NCBI RefSeq assembly: GCF_018598185.1
Contig: NZ_JAHESC010000005.1
Coordinates: forward strand, 62,001-126,000
DNA length: 64,000 bases
Origin: Dawidia soli
Lineage (GTDB): Bacteria > Bacteroidota > Bacteroidia > Cytophagales > Cyclobacteriaceae
Reading direction: 5' to 3'
The notes beneath the pieces were generated by a model that had not been told where the DNA came from, made no database searches, and saw only the letters and a program-made list of their open reading frames with translations. How positions within the stretch are numbered: position 1 is the stretch's first letter; the number at the start of each line of letters is the position of its first letter. A program made the translations under genes and the position numbers. Positions 7,685 to 18,700 of the stretch are shown piece after piece.

Positions 7685-9253
7685 ATGAAAACAAAATATA
7701 TCTTAGGAATCCTCGCGGCGGCCGTCCTGGTAAGCTGTACGGATAATTTCGAGGACTATAACACTGATACCACGGGGCTGGGCGATAACGAAATTGTTAT
7801 CGAGCAGATGTTCAAACCCATGCAGCATGAACTTTTCCACGACTATCAGACGGCCCAAAACCTGGGCGCAGACGCGTATGCCGGCTACATGATGTCGCCT
7901 ACGCCGTTTCAGGCCCAGTACAACCTGAACTACGCCTTCGTAGACGGATGGAATAACAATGCTTTCAAAGGCATGTATAACTATGTGCTGTTGCCGATCG
8001 ACAAGGCAGGTAAGTCGGGCGCGCGTGAAAAGGCTCCTGATCTGTGGGCGATCGCGCTGATTCTGAAGGTGGAGGCTATGCACCGTGTAACGGATAAGTT
8101 CGGTGCTATTCCTTATAGCAAAGCCGGTGCAACTCCGACCCTTGTACCCTACGATGACCAGAAGGACATCTATAACCAGTTTTTTGCAGAATTGGATACG
8201 GCTGTCAGCAACCTGGAAACGTTCTTGGCCAATGACGGCGGCACGCCGTTTCAATCGGAAGATTTGTTCTTCAACGGTGATTATGCGAAATGGATCAAGT
8301 TTGCCAACTCACTGCGTCTGCGTCTGGCCATGCACATCGTAAAAGCTGATGCGGCTACGGCGAAGCGAGAAGGTGAGAAAGCGATGGCCCAGCCTCGTGG
8401 CCTCATGGCGACACCTGCGGATGACGCCGCACGTGCGGTGACCAACGGCACGAGCGATCTGTACATGATCTCTCATGATTGGGATGACAATCGTATCAAC
8501 GCTTCTATCCTCAGCTACCTAATTGGTTTCAACGATCCTCGCTTGAGCATTTACGCACAACCGGCTACAAAACCCGGCATGGCAGGTGAATACATCGGTA
8601 TCCGCATCGGTACCGCTATCCCCGCGAAGGACGATTACAAAACGTATGCAAGCATAAACACCACCACTACCTTTACACAGACCAAGGCACAACAGCTGAT
8701 GTGTGCTGCTGAGTCCTGGTTTCTGAGGGCTGAAGCTTCCCTGCGTGGCTGGCAAGGCGCTGGTGATGCGAAAACCAACTACGAAACCGGCGTGCGCGTG
8801 TCCATGCAGCAGTGGGGGGTAGTAGACGGTGCTACGGTTGATGCATACCTCGCAGACGACGAAAGCACACAAGTTGGATATGTCGACAAAGGCGCGAAGA
8901 CTGATGTAAACGACTCGGCTCCTATTTCAACCATCACGATTGCATGGGACGAAACGTCTTCCAACGAGGTGAAGCTGGAACGTATCATGACGCAGAAGTG
9001 GATTGCGATGTTCCCGGAAGGTATGGAGGCGTGGACGGAGTTCCGTCGCACCGGCTATCCTAAACTGTTCCCGGTCGTGAACAACCTTAGCAACGGTACG
9101 ATCGACACCGACATCCAGGTAAGACGTCTGGCCTACCCCACCGCGGAGTACAGCACCAACGGTCCGTCTGTACAAGACGCTGTTTCGAGAATGGGTGGTG
9201 CCGACAACGGTGGCACGCGGCTCTGGTGGGACGTAGATAAAGCGAATTTCTAA
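7685..9253 (+). CDS. SusD/RagB-like nutrient-binding lipoprotein
   Basis: 522 residues. The lipoprotein signal MKTKYILGILAAAVLVSC places the acylated Cys at residue 18, followed by TDNFEDYNTD. The helical TPR-like SusD fold is indicated by WAIALILKVEAMHRVTDKFG, YAKWIKFANSLRLRLAMHI and the late block LERIMTQKWIAMFPEGMEAW, characteristic of the SusD-like_2 (SusD/RagB) branch. It is a surface lid on the SusC barrel that captures ligand. It is translated directly after susC, and a terminator follows at 9271, so the operon is just these two genes. It is homologous to the protein at 14172-15773, with a different ligand likely. Confidence 0.92.
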   Translation: MKTKYILGILAAAVLVSCTDNFEDYNTDTTGLGDNEIVIEQMFKPMQHELFHDYQTAQNLGADAYAGYMMSPTPFQAQYNLNYAFVDGWNNNAFKGMYNYVLLPIDKAGKSGAREKAPDLWAIALILKVEAMHRVTDKFGAIPYSKAGATPTLVPYDDQKDIYNQFFAELDTAVSNLETFLANDGGTPFQSEDLFFNGDYAKWIKFANSLRLRLAMHIVKADAATAKREGEKAMAQPRGLMATPADDAARAVTNGTSDLYMISHDWDDNRINASILSYLIGFNDPRLSIYAQPATKPGMAGEYIGIRIGTAIPAKDDYKTYASINTTTTFTQTKAQQLMCAAESWFLRAEASLRGWQGAGDAKTNYETGVRVSMQQWGVVDGATVDAYLADDESTQVGYVDKGAKTDVNDSAPISTITIAWDETSSNEVKLERIMTQKWIAMFPEGMEAWTEFRRTGYPKLFPVVNNLSNGTIDTDIQVRRLAYPTAEYSTNGPSVQDAVSRMGGADNGGTRLWWDVDKANF

Positions 9254-9270
9254 TCACCTCCAATACGAGA

Positions 9271-9303
9271 AAAGGGCGTCTACACCAGGCGCCCTTTTTT
9301 TTT
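9271..9303 (+). terminator. Intrinsic terminator of the first susCD operon
   Basis: AAAGGGCG (9271-9278) pairs with CGCCCTTT (9290-9297) and runs into nine Ts. It lies 17 bp after the susD stop. Confidence 0.85.
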
Positions 9304-9319
9304 ATATCGGTAAGGGATA

Positions 9320-10660
9320 TCAGGCTGCGGGTACCACCGTTGTGGAAACGCCCCGTACCAGCGGCGGCCGCTTCCAATACGTCAGACTCCGCCATACCCA
9401 CTCCAGCGGACCATACAGAAAATACCGTAGCCATACCGCACTGAAGATGATCTGGAACACCCATACGCCCACCACCACATACCACAGCTCGCTGCGGGTA
9501 AGCTTGCCGTAGAAGCCCAGCCCATAGCCGTGAAAGAACAGCGTGCAAAGCACCGACTGCATCAGGTAGTTGGTAAAGGCCATCTGGCCTACGTTGGCAA
9601 AGGGTTTCAGGAACCAGTCCATCCAGCCGCTCTTCCAGGCCAGGATGATTAGGCCGATGTGGCCGCACGTAACCAGCAGACGGTGGAGCTGGTATATTTC
9701 GATCTTGACGGGGCGGACCTCCAGGTAGCGGTAGTAATCAAAGTTCACGGCGCGGTATGCGTTGCCCTCCAGGATACCCCAGCCAAAGCCTACTATATAC
9801 CCTGCGACTACAAACACACCGTACAACCATAAAGGCTTGTCGCCGGTCAGGATGCCGGTCTTATAGAAGACCATTCCCAGGAAGACGAACAACATCACGT
9901 CAAAGAAAAAACCGTCGTACATCTTGGTGCTTTCAAACGAACGGATCAACGGTGCCAGGTGCTGCCAGATGTCGGAATAGGATTTTTGCATGTCGCTGAT
10001 CTTTTTTCTGGCACCCTCCCGCAGCTTGGTCACGCTGCTTTTTTCTTCGATCATCTTCCAGGCCTTTAAGTCCTCCTGCTGTTTGTCTGTTAAGGGTTTC
10101 TTTTGTTTTTCCAGTTGCATGGCGGCGTGCGCCCGGTTGCGTACCGCCAGCCGCTCGTCGGTGCGTGACCAACCTTTATAGACCGTTACGGCGAAGCAGA
10201 ACACGGCGAGGGCGACGAGCAGCTTCACCGAGCTGTTGCGAAAAGGGAACAGGAACAGGCCGCACAGGGCGTACGCATAGAGGATGTCGCCAAACCACAG
10301 CAGCACGTAGGCATTGAACAACCCGAAGAGTAACAGCCAGATCAGGCGCCGGTAATAAATGTCAGCAGCGGCCAGTCCCGGGTGTTGTTTGGCAAGGCGG
10401 TGTACAAGCAGGAGCATGCCCGCACCGAACAGCATGGAGAACAGCCCGCGGTACGAGCCTTCCACCAGGAAGTTGGTGACGTACCACGAGGCCAGGTCGG
10501 CGTGGGAGGTTTCGTTGTAGACCAGCAGGTGACGCGATGCCTGAAAGGGCCGTCCGAAGCCGCCGATGTTGAGGATGAGGATGCCGCACAAGGCGATGCC
10601 CCGTATGGCGTCCAGAATGAAAAGTCGTTCTTTTTGTTGAAGAGGTTGTATTGTTTCCAT
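9320..10660 (-). CDS. DUF418-domain multi-pass membrane protein
   Basis: 446 residues from the ATG at 10660 (METIQPLQQKERLFILDAIR); an upstream in-frame start at 10714 would add an unlikely 18-residue tail. The opening motif RLFILDAIRGIALCGILILN is typical of the DUF418 / YeiB-like family. These are inner-membrane proteins with about eight to ten helices and the DUF418 domain in the C-terminal third (about 280-430). Here the middle contains a charged, lysine-rich cytoplasmic stretch (about 170-235). The biochemical role is unknown; relation to acyltransferase-like membrane proteins has been suggested for the wider group. It lies 113 bp downstream of the FG-GAP lipoprotein gene on the same strand. 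Confidence 0.8.
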   Translation of the reverse strand: METIQPLQQKERLFILDAIRGIALCGILILNIGGFGRPFQASRHLLVYNETSHADLASWYVTNFLVEGSYRGLFSMLFGAGMLLLVHRLAKQHPGLAAADIYYRRLIWLLLFGLFNAYVLLWFGDILYAYALCGLFLFPFRNSSVKLLVALAVFCFAVTVYKGWSRTDERLAVRNRAHAAMQLEKQKKPLTDKQQEDLKAWKMIEEKSSVTKLREGARKKISDMQKSYSDIWQHLAPLIRSFESTKMYDGFFFDVMLFVFLGMVFYKTGILTGDKPLWLYGVFVVAGYIVGFGWGILEGNAYRAVNFDYYRYLEVRPVKIEIYQLHRLLVTCGHIGLIILAWKSGWMDWFLKPFANVGQMAFTNYLMQSVLCTLFFHGYGLGFYGKLTRSELWYVVVGVWVFQIIFSAVWLRYFLYGPLEWVWRSLTYWKRPPLVRGVSTTVVPAA

Positions 10661-10773
10661 AACGAGTATATAGCTAACGTGAAATAATATACGGTGTACG
10701 CCGTGAGCATACACCGATATTTACACGAGCGGTATCGAATTGTTGGAATGAGCCGCGGTATCGGTATATATTT

Positions 10774-13700
10774 CTACGGGCGTGCTAACGGCGCTAATTG
10801 ATAGCACGCTAAAGACTGGCCCGCGGCTCCGCACACGAGTAATGTTTTGCCTCCGGCAGCAATCATCGCAAGCGCGCGCGTATCATGCCGCAACTGCAGT
10901 CCGCTGCGGTGTTGCGGTACGTATGAAAAATCTCCTTTGCCGTCGTTTAATAATACGGCGCCGCTGAGTGCATCAGACCGGCCTATGCGTACGCGCACAT
11001 TTGTTTCATTGCCCGCCAGGATCAGATCGGTGTCACCGTCGTGATCTACATCGCTCGTGGCGATGGCATAAACCGGCGCGAACTGTGCTTGCACCGGCAG
11101 AGCCCGGGGTACAAATCGGCCACCTTGATTTTCAAAATAGGCCGTCTGCAAGAAAGGCGCGGAAAGCGTCACCCCGCCTTCCAGCTCTTCCGGTTTAAAC
11201 ATGGTGTTAAGCGTTGCATTGGCATACGACGTATAGTCGGTGAACCGGGGTTTGAGTGATGTGACTTGCCCCAGCGCTTCGTCGCGGCTGGCGTAGGGAT
11301 AAGATTGGTCGCCGATGTAATAGCAGAAGAATGGATCGACCTGATCGTCTTTATTGAAGTCTTTATATACCAGCGTGGCCGGGTGCTCTGCTGTGACATT
11401 GTACTGATTGTTAGTACCATAGTTGCCCGCTACGATGTCGACGTCGCCGTCGCCATCCAGATCTTCTGCCTTCAGGCAGTTCCACCAGCCGGAAGTGTTT
11501 TCGGTAAAAAAAGTGGCGGTAGCATCTGTGAACGTCGCACCGCCCTGGTTGACCAGGATACGTACGGGCGTCCATTCACCGGCCACGACCAGGTCTTGTT
11601 TACCATCGCCATTAATATCGGCGGCTTTTGCGTCGCGTACCATGCCCAGTCCCGTGAGCAACGGCTCCGTGCTGACGGTGAAGGTGCCCGTGCCGTTGTT
11701 GATCAGCAGCAAGCTGGCGGATGCCAGGGGATATTGCCCCGGTGTTATGCCGGTGCCGACAAACAGGTCCATATCTTTATCACCGTCGGCGTCCAGTACT
11801 GCTATGCAAGATCCCGCCAGCGTTTCGGTCGGTAACGAAGCGCGTGTGAACTGACCGTGACCGTTGTTCAGGTATAAACGATCTTGTAACAACACGTCGT
11901 TCGGTTGAAATTGATATCCGCCGCTGACAACGTACAGGTCCGCGTCGCCATCACTGTCGGCATCGAAGAATGCGGCGTCTTCATCCTGGTATGCTTTGTC
12001 CTGCCCGAAGACCGGTACGCTAGCCTCGGTAAATGTGCCGTCCTTTCGTTGCAACAACAATGTGCCTTGCTGGCCCTGCGGTGCGCAGAGGTAAAGATCT
12101 TCCAGACCGTCGTGATTGACATCCGCTTGTGCCATGCGCGGTCCGGAGCGTGAGTACATTCGTGGCAGGAGGAACTGCCGTTTAAAATCGTTCACTTTGG
12201 GTGGTATATGTTGCCAGACGGGAGCCTTCGTAGCGGTAAACAGAGGTTTGGCAGTAGTAGCAGATGAGAAAGTATATACGGAAGTGGCCTCCGTGTAGTC
12301 GGGCGCTAACACCGTGGATACTTTTGAGAAGTGCTGCGTTTTATGATCCGGCCAGACAATGCGAACCGAATCCACGCTATCGGCGCCGAGTCCGATCTGC
12401 ATGGATGTATAGCTGCACGACTGAAATCCCCGCACCGGCTCGAACTCGTATTGCTGCATACGTCCCGGCTGGTATACCGTTACTTGTGTACCCGCCAGAT
12501 TGCGCGCGGCATTATGCTTGCGCAGATCGACGGTCAGAAACCGGGCTTTATGATCTTCTACGCTACGGTTGCGGTAGAGTACTGCCGGCTCGTTCAATGT
12601 ATTGACGACCAGGTCGGCATCGCCGTCGTTGTCCAGGTCGGCATACGCGGCACCGTTCGATTTATAGGGGCGGGTTATACCCCATGCCGTATTGGCCTTT
12701 GTAAAGGTCAGGTTGCCATTGTTCCTGAATACGCAATTGCCAACCTGGATGGATGGCATCTGGTCCAGGATCAACTGCAGGTTTGGCGCAGTACCTGTGG
12801 TGCGCGCTTTTACTTGCTCATCCACCGTAAACTTCAGGAACTGCATGTTGGTGTAGTCTTTCTCATAACCATTGGTAATGTAAAGGTCCTTCCAGCCGTC
12901 GCCGTCAAAGTCGTTAAACAATGCTGCCCAGCTCCAGTCGGTGTTCGATACGCCGGCCAATTGACCCACTTCCGAGAAAGTGCCGTCGCCGTTGTTGAGC
13001 TGCAGCATGTTGCGCATGGTCTGGTCGTGAAAGCCTGCTTCCAGCAACAGGTTGTATTTGTCGTAGTTGTCGTCGCCCGACGAAAGTTTGATACGCTCGT
13101 TGCTTTCGGGCAGCATGTCGAGGGTGATGAGGTCGGTCAGGCCGTCATTGTTTATGTCGGCCGCGTCCGAGCCCATGGAGAACAGCGATACGTGCCCCGT
13201 GGCGGTGGTAATGGTATTTTTAAACGTGCCGTTGCGCTGGTTGATGTACAGATAGTCTTCTTCGTTAAAATCGTTGGAGATGTACAGATCGGACCAGCCG
13301 TCGTTGTTAAAGTCGGTGATGGCTACGCCGAGGCCAAAGCTCAGGACGTTATTGATAAGCCCGGCGCTTTCGCTCACGTCGGTGAATTTTCCGCCGTCGT
13401 TCCGGTACAGGCGACTGCCGAATTTGTCGGCCTTCTGATGCTTGAGGCTGCCCAGCAGTTTGCTGAAGCCTCCATATTTGGGGATCGAGTGGTTGAGTAC
13501 GAACAGATCGGGGTCGCCGTCTTTGTCATAATCGAAGAAGGCGGCTTGCGTGGAGTAAGAGTCGTCGGCAATGCCGTATTGCGCGGCCTGCTCGGTAAAG
13601 GTCAGATCGTGGTTGTTGATAAAGAGCAGATTTTTGCGTTGTGTGGACTCTGTTCGTGCGGAACGGCATACGTATATATCGAGCCAACCATCCTGGTTGA

Positions 13701-14079
13701 TATCGGCGAGTGTTACACCGGTCTTCCAACCCTGCGGCACCGCGACGCCGGCCTTGGCCGTAATATCTTCAAACTTCCAATGGCCCTTGTTGAGGTATAA
13801 TGTGTTTGCTACCTGGTTGCCGGAGAAGTACAGATCGGGCAAGCCGTCGTTGTTGAGGTCGCCTACCGCCACGCCACCGCCGTTAAAGAAATACGGATAA
13901 TTCAATACGTGATTGTCGCCTTGCTGGCGCACGGTGTTGGTGAACGTTACGCCCGATTGCTGCGGGGTTATTTCTTCGAAGAGGGTAGGAGTGGGTGTCG
14001 TTGTCGTGTCGGGTTCACAGCGTGTGAGCAAGAAGACCGATAACACGGTGACAGAAAATAAAAGGCAGCTGTATCTCAT
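10774..14079 (-). CDS. CRTAC1-type FG-GAP/VCBS lipoprotein with UnbV (ASPIC) domain
   Basis: 1101 residues. The lipoprotein signal ends LLTRC (Cys at about 21). Many FG-GAP/VCBS beta-propeller units with calcium-binding loops follow, for example VGDLNNDGLPDLYFSG, DYDKDGDPDLFVLN and ADLDNDGDADLVVN. A UnbV/ASPIC domain occupies about residues 506-583 (FEPVRGFQSCSYTSMQIGLG), and a second propeller follows. Such proteins commonly accompany SusC/SusD pairs in Bacteroidota and are thought to bind glycans at the surface. It lies after susC2/susD2 on the same strand but is separated from them by a terminator hairpin at 14119-14150, so expression probably depends on partial read-through or its own promoter. 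Confidence 0.9.
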   Translation of the reverse strand: MRYSCLLFSVTVLSVFLLTRCEPDTTTTPTPTLFEEITPQQSGVTFTNTVRQQGDNHVLNYPYFFNGGGVAVGDLNNDGLPDLYFSGNQVANTLYLNKGHWKFEDITAKAGVAVPQGWKTGVTLADINQDGWLDIYVCRSARTESTQRKNLLFINNHDLTFTEQAAQYGIADDSYSTQAAFFDYDKDGDPDLFVLNHSIPKYGGFSKLLGSLKHQKADKFGSRLYRNDGGKFTDVSESAGLINNVLSFGLGVAITDFNNDGWSDLYISNDFNEEDYLYINQRNGTFKNTITTATGHVSLFSMGSDAADINNDGLTDLITLDMLPESNERIKLSSGDDNYDKYNLLLEAGFHDQTMRNMLQLNNGDGTFSEVGQLAGVSNTDWSWAALFNDFDGDGWKDLYITNGYEKDYTNMQFLKFTVDEQVKARTTGTAPNLQLILDQMPSIQVGNCVFRNNGNLTFTKANTAWGITRPYKSNGAAYADLDNDGDADLVVNTLNEPAVLYRNRSVEDHKARFLTVDLRKHNAARNLAGTQVTVYQPGRMQQYEFEPVRGFQSCSYTSMQIGLGADSVDSVRIVWPDHKTQHFSKVSTVLAPDYTEATSVYTFSSATTAKPLFTATKAPVWQHIPPKVNDFKRQFLLPRMYSRSGPRMAQADVNHDGLEDLYLCAPQGQQGTLLLQRKDGTFTEASVPVFGQDKAYQDEDAAFFDADSDGDADLYVVSGGYQFQPNDVLLQDRLYLNNGHGQFTRASLPTETLAGSCIAVLDADGDKDMDLFVGTGITPGQYPLASASLLLINNGTGTFTVSTEPLLTGLGMVRDAKAADINGDGKQDLVVAGEWTPVRILVNQGGATFTDATATFFTENTSGWWNCLKAEDLDGDGDVDIVAGNYGTNNQYNVTAEHPATLVYKDFNKDDQVDPFFCYYIGDQSYPYASRDEALGQVTSLKPRFTDYTSYANATLNTMFKPEELEGGVTLSAPFLQTAYFENQGGRFVPRALPVQAQFAPVYAIATSDVDHDGDTDLILAGNETNVRVRIGRSDALSGAVLLNDGKGDFSYVPQHRSGLQLRHDTRALAMIAAGGKTLLVCGAAGQSLACYQLAPLARP

Positions 14080-14118
14080 GCCGGGAAAGGTTCAGGTTTA
14101 CCTAAAGATAAAAATGAA

Positions 14119-14150
14119 AAAGGTCAGGCAGTGTATACCGCCTGACCTTT
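14119..14150 (-). terminator. Hairpin terminator between susD2 and the FG-GAP gene
   Basis: AAAGGTCAGGC (14119-14129) pairs perfectly with GCCTGACCTTT (14140-14150) over 11 bp with a 10-nt loop. In the minus direction the stem is followed by a T-rich run. It lies just after the susD2 stop and could attenuate transcription into the downstream FG-GAP gene. Confidence 0.75.
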
Positions 14151-14171
14151 TTTATAGAGGATTTTTGAGCA

Positions 14172-15773
14172 CTAATTACGAGGAATGACGTCCCACCACA
14201 AGGGTGTCTGTGTGTCGTCCGGGCCATTGAGCAAAGCTTCGCCACTGGCAACGCCGTCGGGGTTGATCCCGCGCTCCGATTCGAGGAATGGAATGCGACG
14301 CAGCCATTGCGAAGAAGGGTTTCCAATGAGCGGGTTGTCGGAGTTTACCACCGGGTACAGTTTCAGCTTATGACTGCGGCGGTAGTCGGCCCAGGCTTCC
14401 ACTCCGTCGGGGAAGAGCGCGATCCATTTCTGGGTGGCTATCTGCTCTTCCTGGACTTCCAGGGTACTGCCGAATGCAACGGGAATATCCGTCATCGCCG
14501 GCGAGTCGAAGAAATCGTCGGGCTCGACGGGTGTGTTGGTACTGGCGGCGTATGCCGCGGCTTGATCGGCCGTGAAGCCCCATTGCAGGAACGATTGGGT
14601 GATGCCCGCCTCATAATATTCCTGGGATGTGCCGCCGCCCATATTCCAGTTTTTCAGAGCGCCTTCCGCGCGGAGGAACCAGGCCTCTGCAGAACACATA
14701 ACGTTCTGAGGCGTGGAGTTGTAGGTTGCTATACCACCGACCGATACAGGCGACCAGCGGGGCCCCTGCTGGGAAAGCGAATCCGTATGGTTAACAGCCG
14801 CTGCCATCTGACCGGGAGTCATACCGTTACGTGCACCGTCATATTCGCGGCGAACTTCTGTGCCGTCGATCACCACAGGATGCGGTAGATAATATTCCGT
14901 TATACGCGGGTCTTCGTATCCTTTCAGCACCGATTCCATCGATGCGCTCATGCGAAATTCGTTCCACTGCATGATGGCCAGTCCGTTGCCATCGCCGCCG
15001 TTCAGCGAACGCTGTACCAGCGCGTCGTCGGTAGGGCTTTCTTCCATCACACCACCGGCAACGGCGGCTTCCGCCTCGGTTTGCGCACGCTCCGGGTTTA
15101 CGTTTGAAATGCGCATGGCTAGCCGAAGCCGTAGTGTATTGGCGAATTTTATCCAGCGGTCTACATCACCGCCATACAGAATGTCATAGTTTCCGAACGG
15201 AGTCTCTGCACGTTTCCCCTCCAGTACAGTAACGGCAGCGGATAGTCGTTCAAAGAAGTTATTGTAGATTGCGTCTTGTGCATCGTACGGTACGACATCA
15301 CTGTCTTGTAAAATCTGCGTGTAGGGGATTGGGCCCCAATAGTCCGTCACCCGGTGGAATGCATATACCCACCAGATGCTGGCCAACTGGTATTCTGCCG
15401 TGGAAGGATCCGTCAGTTGAAATATAGCATCAAGTTGTGGTGCAACCTGCGTGTAGATCGGATTGAATGCGGCACCCACCCAGTTCTGGTTGATGACCAG
15501 ACGGTCAGACCCGAAGGAGCTCGCGGTACAGGCAAAATATTGCGCATACTGGTCGGCAAAAAGGTTCTGTGCGATCTGGTAATTGTTCTGGTTGTTCGGG
15601 GCCACCGACAAGGCCTTGCTGAACAGGAACGGAATTTCCGCTGCCGTCATCACGGTCACATTTCGTTTGTCGGTATTGATGCTCTCGTAACTCTCCGTAC
15701 ACGCCAGCAACAACATGCAACTGCCCAGCAACATACAGGTGGCGCGGAGTATATAGCGTTTTGTTTTTTTCAT
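14172..15773 (-). CDS. SusD/RagB-like nutrient-binding lipoprotein (second pair)
   Basis: About 533 residues from the ATG at 15773 (MKKTKRYILR); an ATG at 15785 would add four residues. The lipobox LLLLAC precedes TESYESINTDKRN. SusD hallmarks are WWVYAFHRVTDYWGPIPYT, VDRWIKFANTLRLRLAMRIS and the late block QIATQKWIALFPDGVEAWADY. It acts as the ligand-binding lid of the SusC barrel encoded immediately upstream (gap about 19 bp). It belongs to the same SusD-like branch as the protein at 7685-9253 but is clearly diverged from it, so the two pairs are unlikely to be a recent duplication. Confidence 0.92.
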   Translation of the reverse strand: MKKTKRYILRATCMLLGSCMLLLACTESYESINTDKRNVTVMTAAEIPFLFSKALSVAPNNQNNYQIAQNLFADQYAQYFACTASSFGSDRLVINQNWVGAAFNPIYTQVAPQLDAIFQLTDPSTAEYQLASIWWVYAFHRVTDYWGPIPYTQILQDSDVVPYDAQDAIYNNFFERLSAAVTVLEGKRAETPFGNYDILYGGDVDRWIKFANTLRLRLAMRISNVNPERAQTEAEAAVAGGVMEESPTDDALVQRSLNGGDGNGLAIMQWNEFRMSASMESVLKGYEDPRITEYYLPHPVVIDGTEVRREYDGARNGMTPGQMAAAVNHTDSLSQQGPRWSPVSVGGIATYNSTPQNVMCSAEAWFLRAEGALKNWNMGGGTSQEYYEAGITQSFLQWGFTADQAAAYAASTNTPVEPDDFFDSPAMTDIPVAFGSTLEVQEEQIATQKWIALFPDGVEAWADYRRSHKLKLYPVVNSDNPLIGNPSSQWLRRIPFLESERGINPDGVASGEALLNGPDDTQTPLWWDVIPRN

Positions 15774-15792
15774 AAGTATTGTCATTGAATGC

Positions 15793-18700
15793 TTAGAACG
15801 TAAGTGTCAGATTACAACCCAGGCTGCGCGTAGAAGGAAGCGTTGCAATCTGAATTCCTTGGTAGTTACCATTGCCCATGCTCATATCGGGATCTATTTG
15901 CATCTTGCGTTTGCCGAGTCCGGGTATATCCAGAAGCGACTCGCCGCGGTACAGCCAAGCCAGGTTTCTGGCGACGATCGAAAATTTAGCTGAACGGATC
16001 AAAAAGTTGGCAGGAACCGGTATGTTGTAACCGATGCTCAACTCGCGGATGCGGAAGTTGGTGGCATCATAGGCAAATACCTCGCCTACACCATAACGTT
16101 TTCCGGCAACGATGTTGTCACCGGCCGACCAGAATTGTTGGGCTGTAACGTTAGTTGCTACAGGGGTGCCGTTGGAATCAACACCACCGAGGTTCCAGCC
16201 TTCCTCGCGGTTGCTGGCCGTTACTTCGGCGATGCCACTGTTAGCCAGGTTCATCTCGGTGGCGTCAACCACGATGCCTCCGATACGACCGTCTATCAGC
16301 ACGCGTGCTGAGAAGTTCTTATAGGTGAAGGAGTTTGTAATACCCATGGTAGCCTTCGGGTTGAAATTCCCGAGGTAAGTTTGCGAGCCGTCGGTCGTCG
16401 GAAGCCCAGCAGTCTGAGTGCCTTCAGGGGAAACGACAAGCTGGCCTGCGGCATTGCGGACCCAGTGTTTACCGTACAGATCACCATAGCTCCCGCCTTG
16501 TATAGCGATGGGAGTCGCCAGGCGGCCATAGCCGGTGCCGCCTCCCAGGAAAAACTCGCCATCCGGAAGAGAAGGGTCTATTTCAATTACCTTGTTTCGG
16601 TTTAAACCAAAGTTATAGGTAATATCCCAGCTGAAATCTCCGCTCCTGACAGGAGTACCGCTCAGCACGACTTCGATGCCTTGGTTCTGAATGTTACCCG
16701 CGTTGAAGTACTTGGATTCATAGCCTGTGCCAACAGGTTGACGTGCCTGAAGAAGTTGGTTGCGGGAGTTACTCTTATAGTAGGAAAATGTGAGGCCGAG
16801 ACGCCCTTCCAGGAAACGTGCATCAAACCCGAACTCGATATTGGTTACCTCTTCGGGCTTTAAGTCTGCAAGAGCCTGTGTGTATTGACGATGCAGAAAG
16901 CCATTGCCTGCACCCGCTTCATATGGATACGATGGATTGATAATGAATGGCTGCCCTCCGTTACCCACCACGGCGAAGTTTGCATTTAGTTTAAGAAACG
17001 ATATTGCCTGCGGCATTGTCACCAGATCGGAGATCACGCCTGAAAGGCCGACCGATGGGTAGAACACATTATACGGATCAGGAAGCGACGAGAACCAGTC
17101 ATTCCGGCCTGTTACTTCTAAGAAAATGGCTTCCTTATACGCAAAGCTGAGCTGTCCGAAAACTGCCTGCACCTGTTGGTGAAAGAGATTTGATGCGTCG
17201 TAAGGAAAATTAAAAGACTTTCCGTTCGACATGAGAAACAGGTTGGGAACGTTCAGTCCGTTCGCCTGCGCAACGTTGCGCTCATGTTGTTTGTCCTGGT
17301 AGATGGCACCGGCACGGTAGTCCAGCTTTAAATCTTTATTCAGATCAAACGCGCCGTAAAAATTCAGATCATACCACTGTTGCGTGGCGACCATGTCCAT
17401 GCGCTCGTAGAGACCACCGGCAGTCGTGGCCCATAACAACGTGCCGTCCGAGTATTTTGAATTCCCCATGTCGATTTGTTTGTCCAGATTGGCGCGGCCC
17501 GAAATCCCGAACTTCTTGCTGAATTCATATTTCGCCGAAATAAAACCCATGATGCGGTTTCGTGTCTCATTGATGCTCGTCATCTCCGTCATCCAGTAAG
17601 GATTTTGATAAATGGAAGAGAGCGTCGCAGGCCACGGGGCCGGGGCCGGGGTGCCTACTTCGATAGGAGCCAGGTATTGTTTAACATCGCCAAGACTCAT
17701 GCTCCGGGGCACCTGGTAGAGGTCGCTTACCGGCGCGTTTTCTTCACCCGTACGAGGGCGGCTATCGATGTCCTGGTAGATATAGGTCAATTTCGCATCC
17801 GTAGAAAACTTGCTGCTGAGCTGGTTGGTCAGGCGCACTGTTGTCGTGTGCCGTTTCATGTCGTTGTTGGGTATAATCCCCTTCACATTGTTATTGGTGT
17901 ACGACAGATATGTCTGCATTTTTTCCGAACCACCTTGTACGCTAATGGAGTTGTTCAAGGTTACGCCTGTCTCGAAGAAATCCTTGATATTGTCTTTTTG
18001 AGGACTGTAGGTACGCTCTTCGCCCATGAGATTCGTATAGGTCTGCCCCTCCATACGTGCACCCCAGCTGTGACCGGATGCCATTGTTAGCGCTCCGTCT
18101 ATACCCTGTCCATATGTATTTTGTACGGCTGGAAGAGCAAACGGCCTTTCGGCGGTTATCCCAGAGTTTATATTAACGGTGAATCTATCCTTCGTACCCT
18201 TCTTCGTCGTAATAACCACAACGCCGTTCCCTGCTTCGCTGCCGTAGAGAGCAGCGGCAGAGGCACCGCGAAGAACGGTGACCGACTCGATATCGTCCGG
18301 ATTGATGTTGGAAGCCCCGTCGGAGTTTTGTACCGCGCCGAAGTCGTTGCTCGCAGGAGACAGCGATACGTTGTTGATAGGAATACCGTCGACCACGATC
18401 AACGCATTGTTGCTTCCCTGCAGCGAGCGGTTACCACGCATGACAAAACGTGCCCCGCTACCCGGGCCACCCGAGCCCTGCGTGATCTGCACGTTAGCAA
18501 TCTTTCCCTGCAGCGAGTTTACAAAGTTGTTTGCATCGCGAACTTCGGTCAATTGCTGCGCCTTAACCGTCTGGGTAGAGTACACCAGCGTCTTGGCCTC
18601 ACGCTGCACGCCAAGGGCCGTAACGACCACTTCGCCGAGCTGCGATACGTCTTCTGACAGCACGACGTCAACGGACGTTCTACCTGCCAGTGCCACGTCC

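Noticed and set aside
10661-10773. A promoter or small gene between the FG-GAP gene and the DUF418 gene
   Set aside because: The 113 bp contain no clear -33/-7 pair, hairpin or coding signal.
12331-13800. A 489-codon plus-strand open frame inside the FG-GAP/UnbV gene
   Set aside because: It is antisense to a clearly coding repeat protein. Its length comes from codon bias of the GC-rich sense strand, and the translation lacks any domain.
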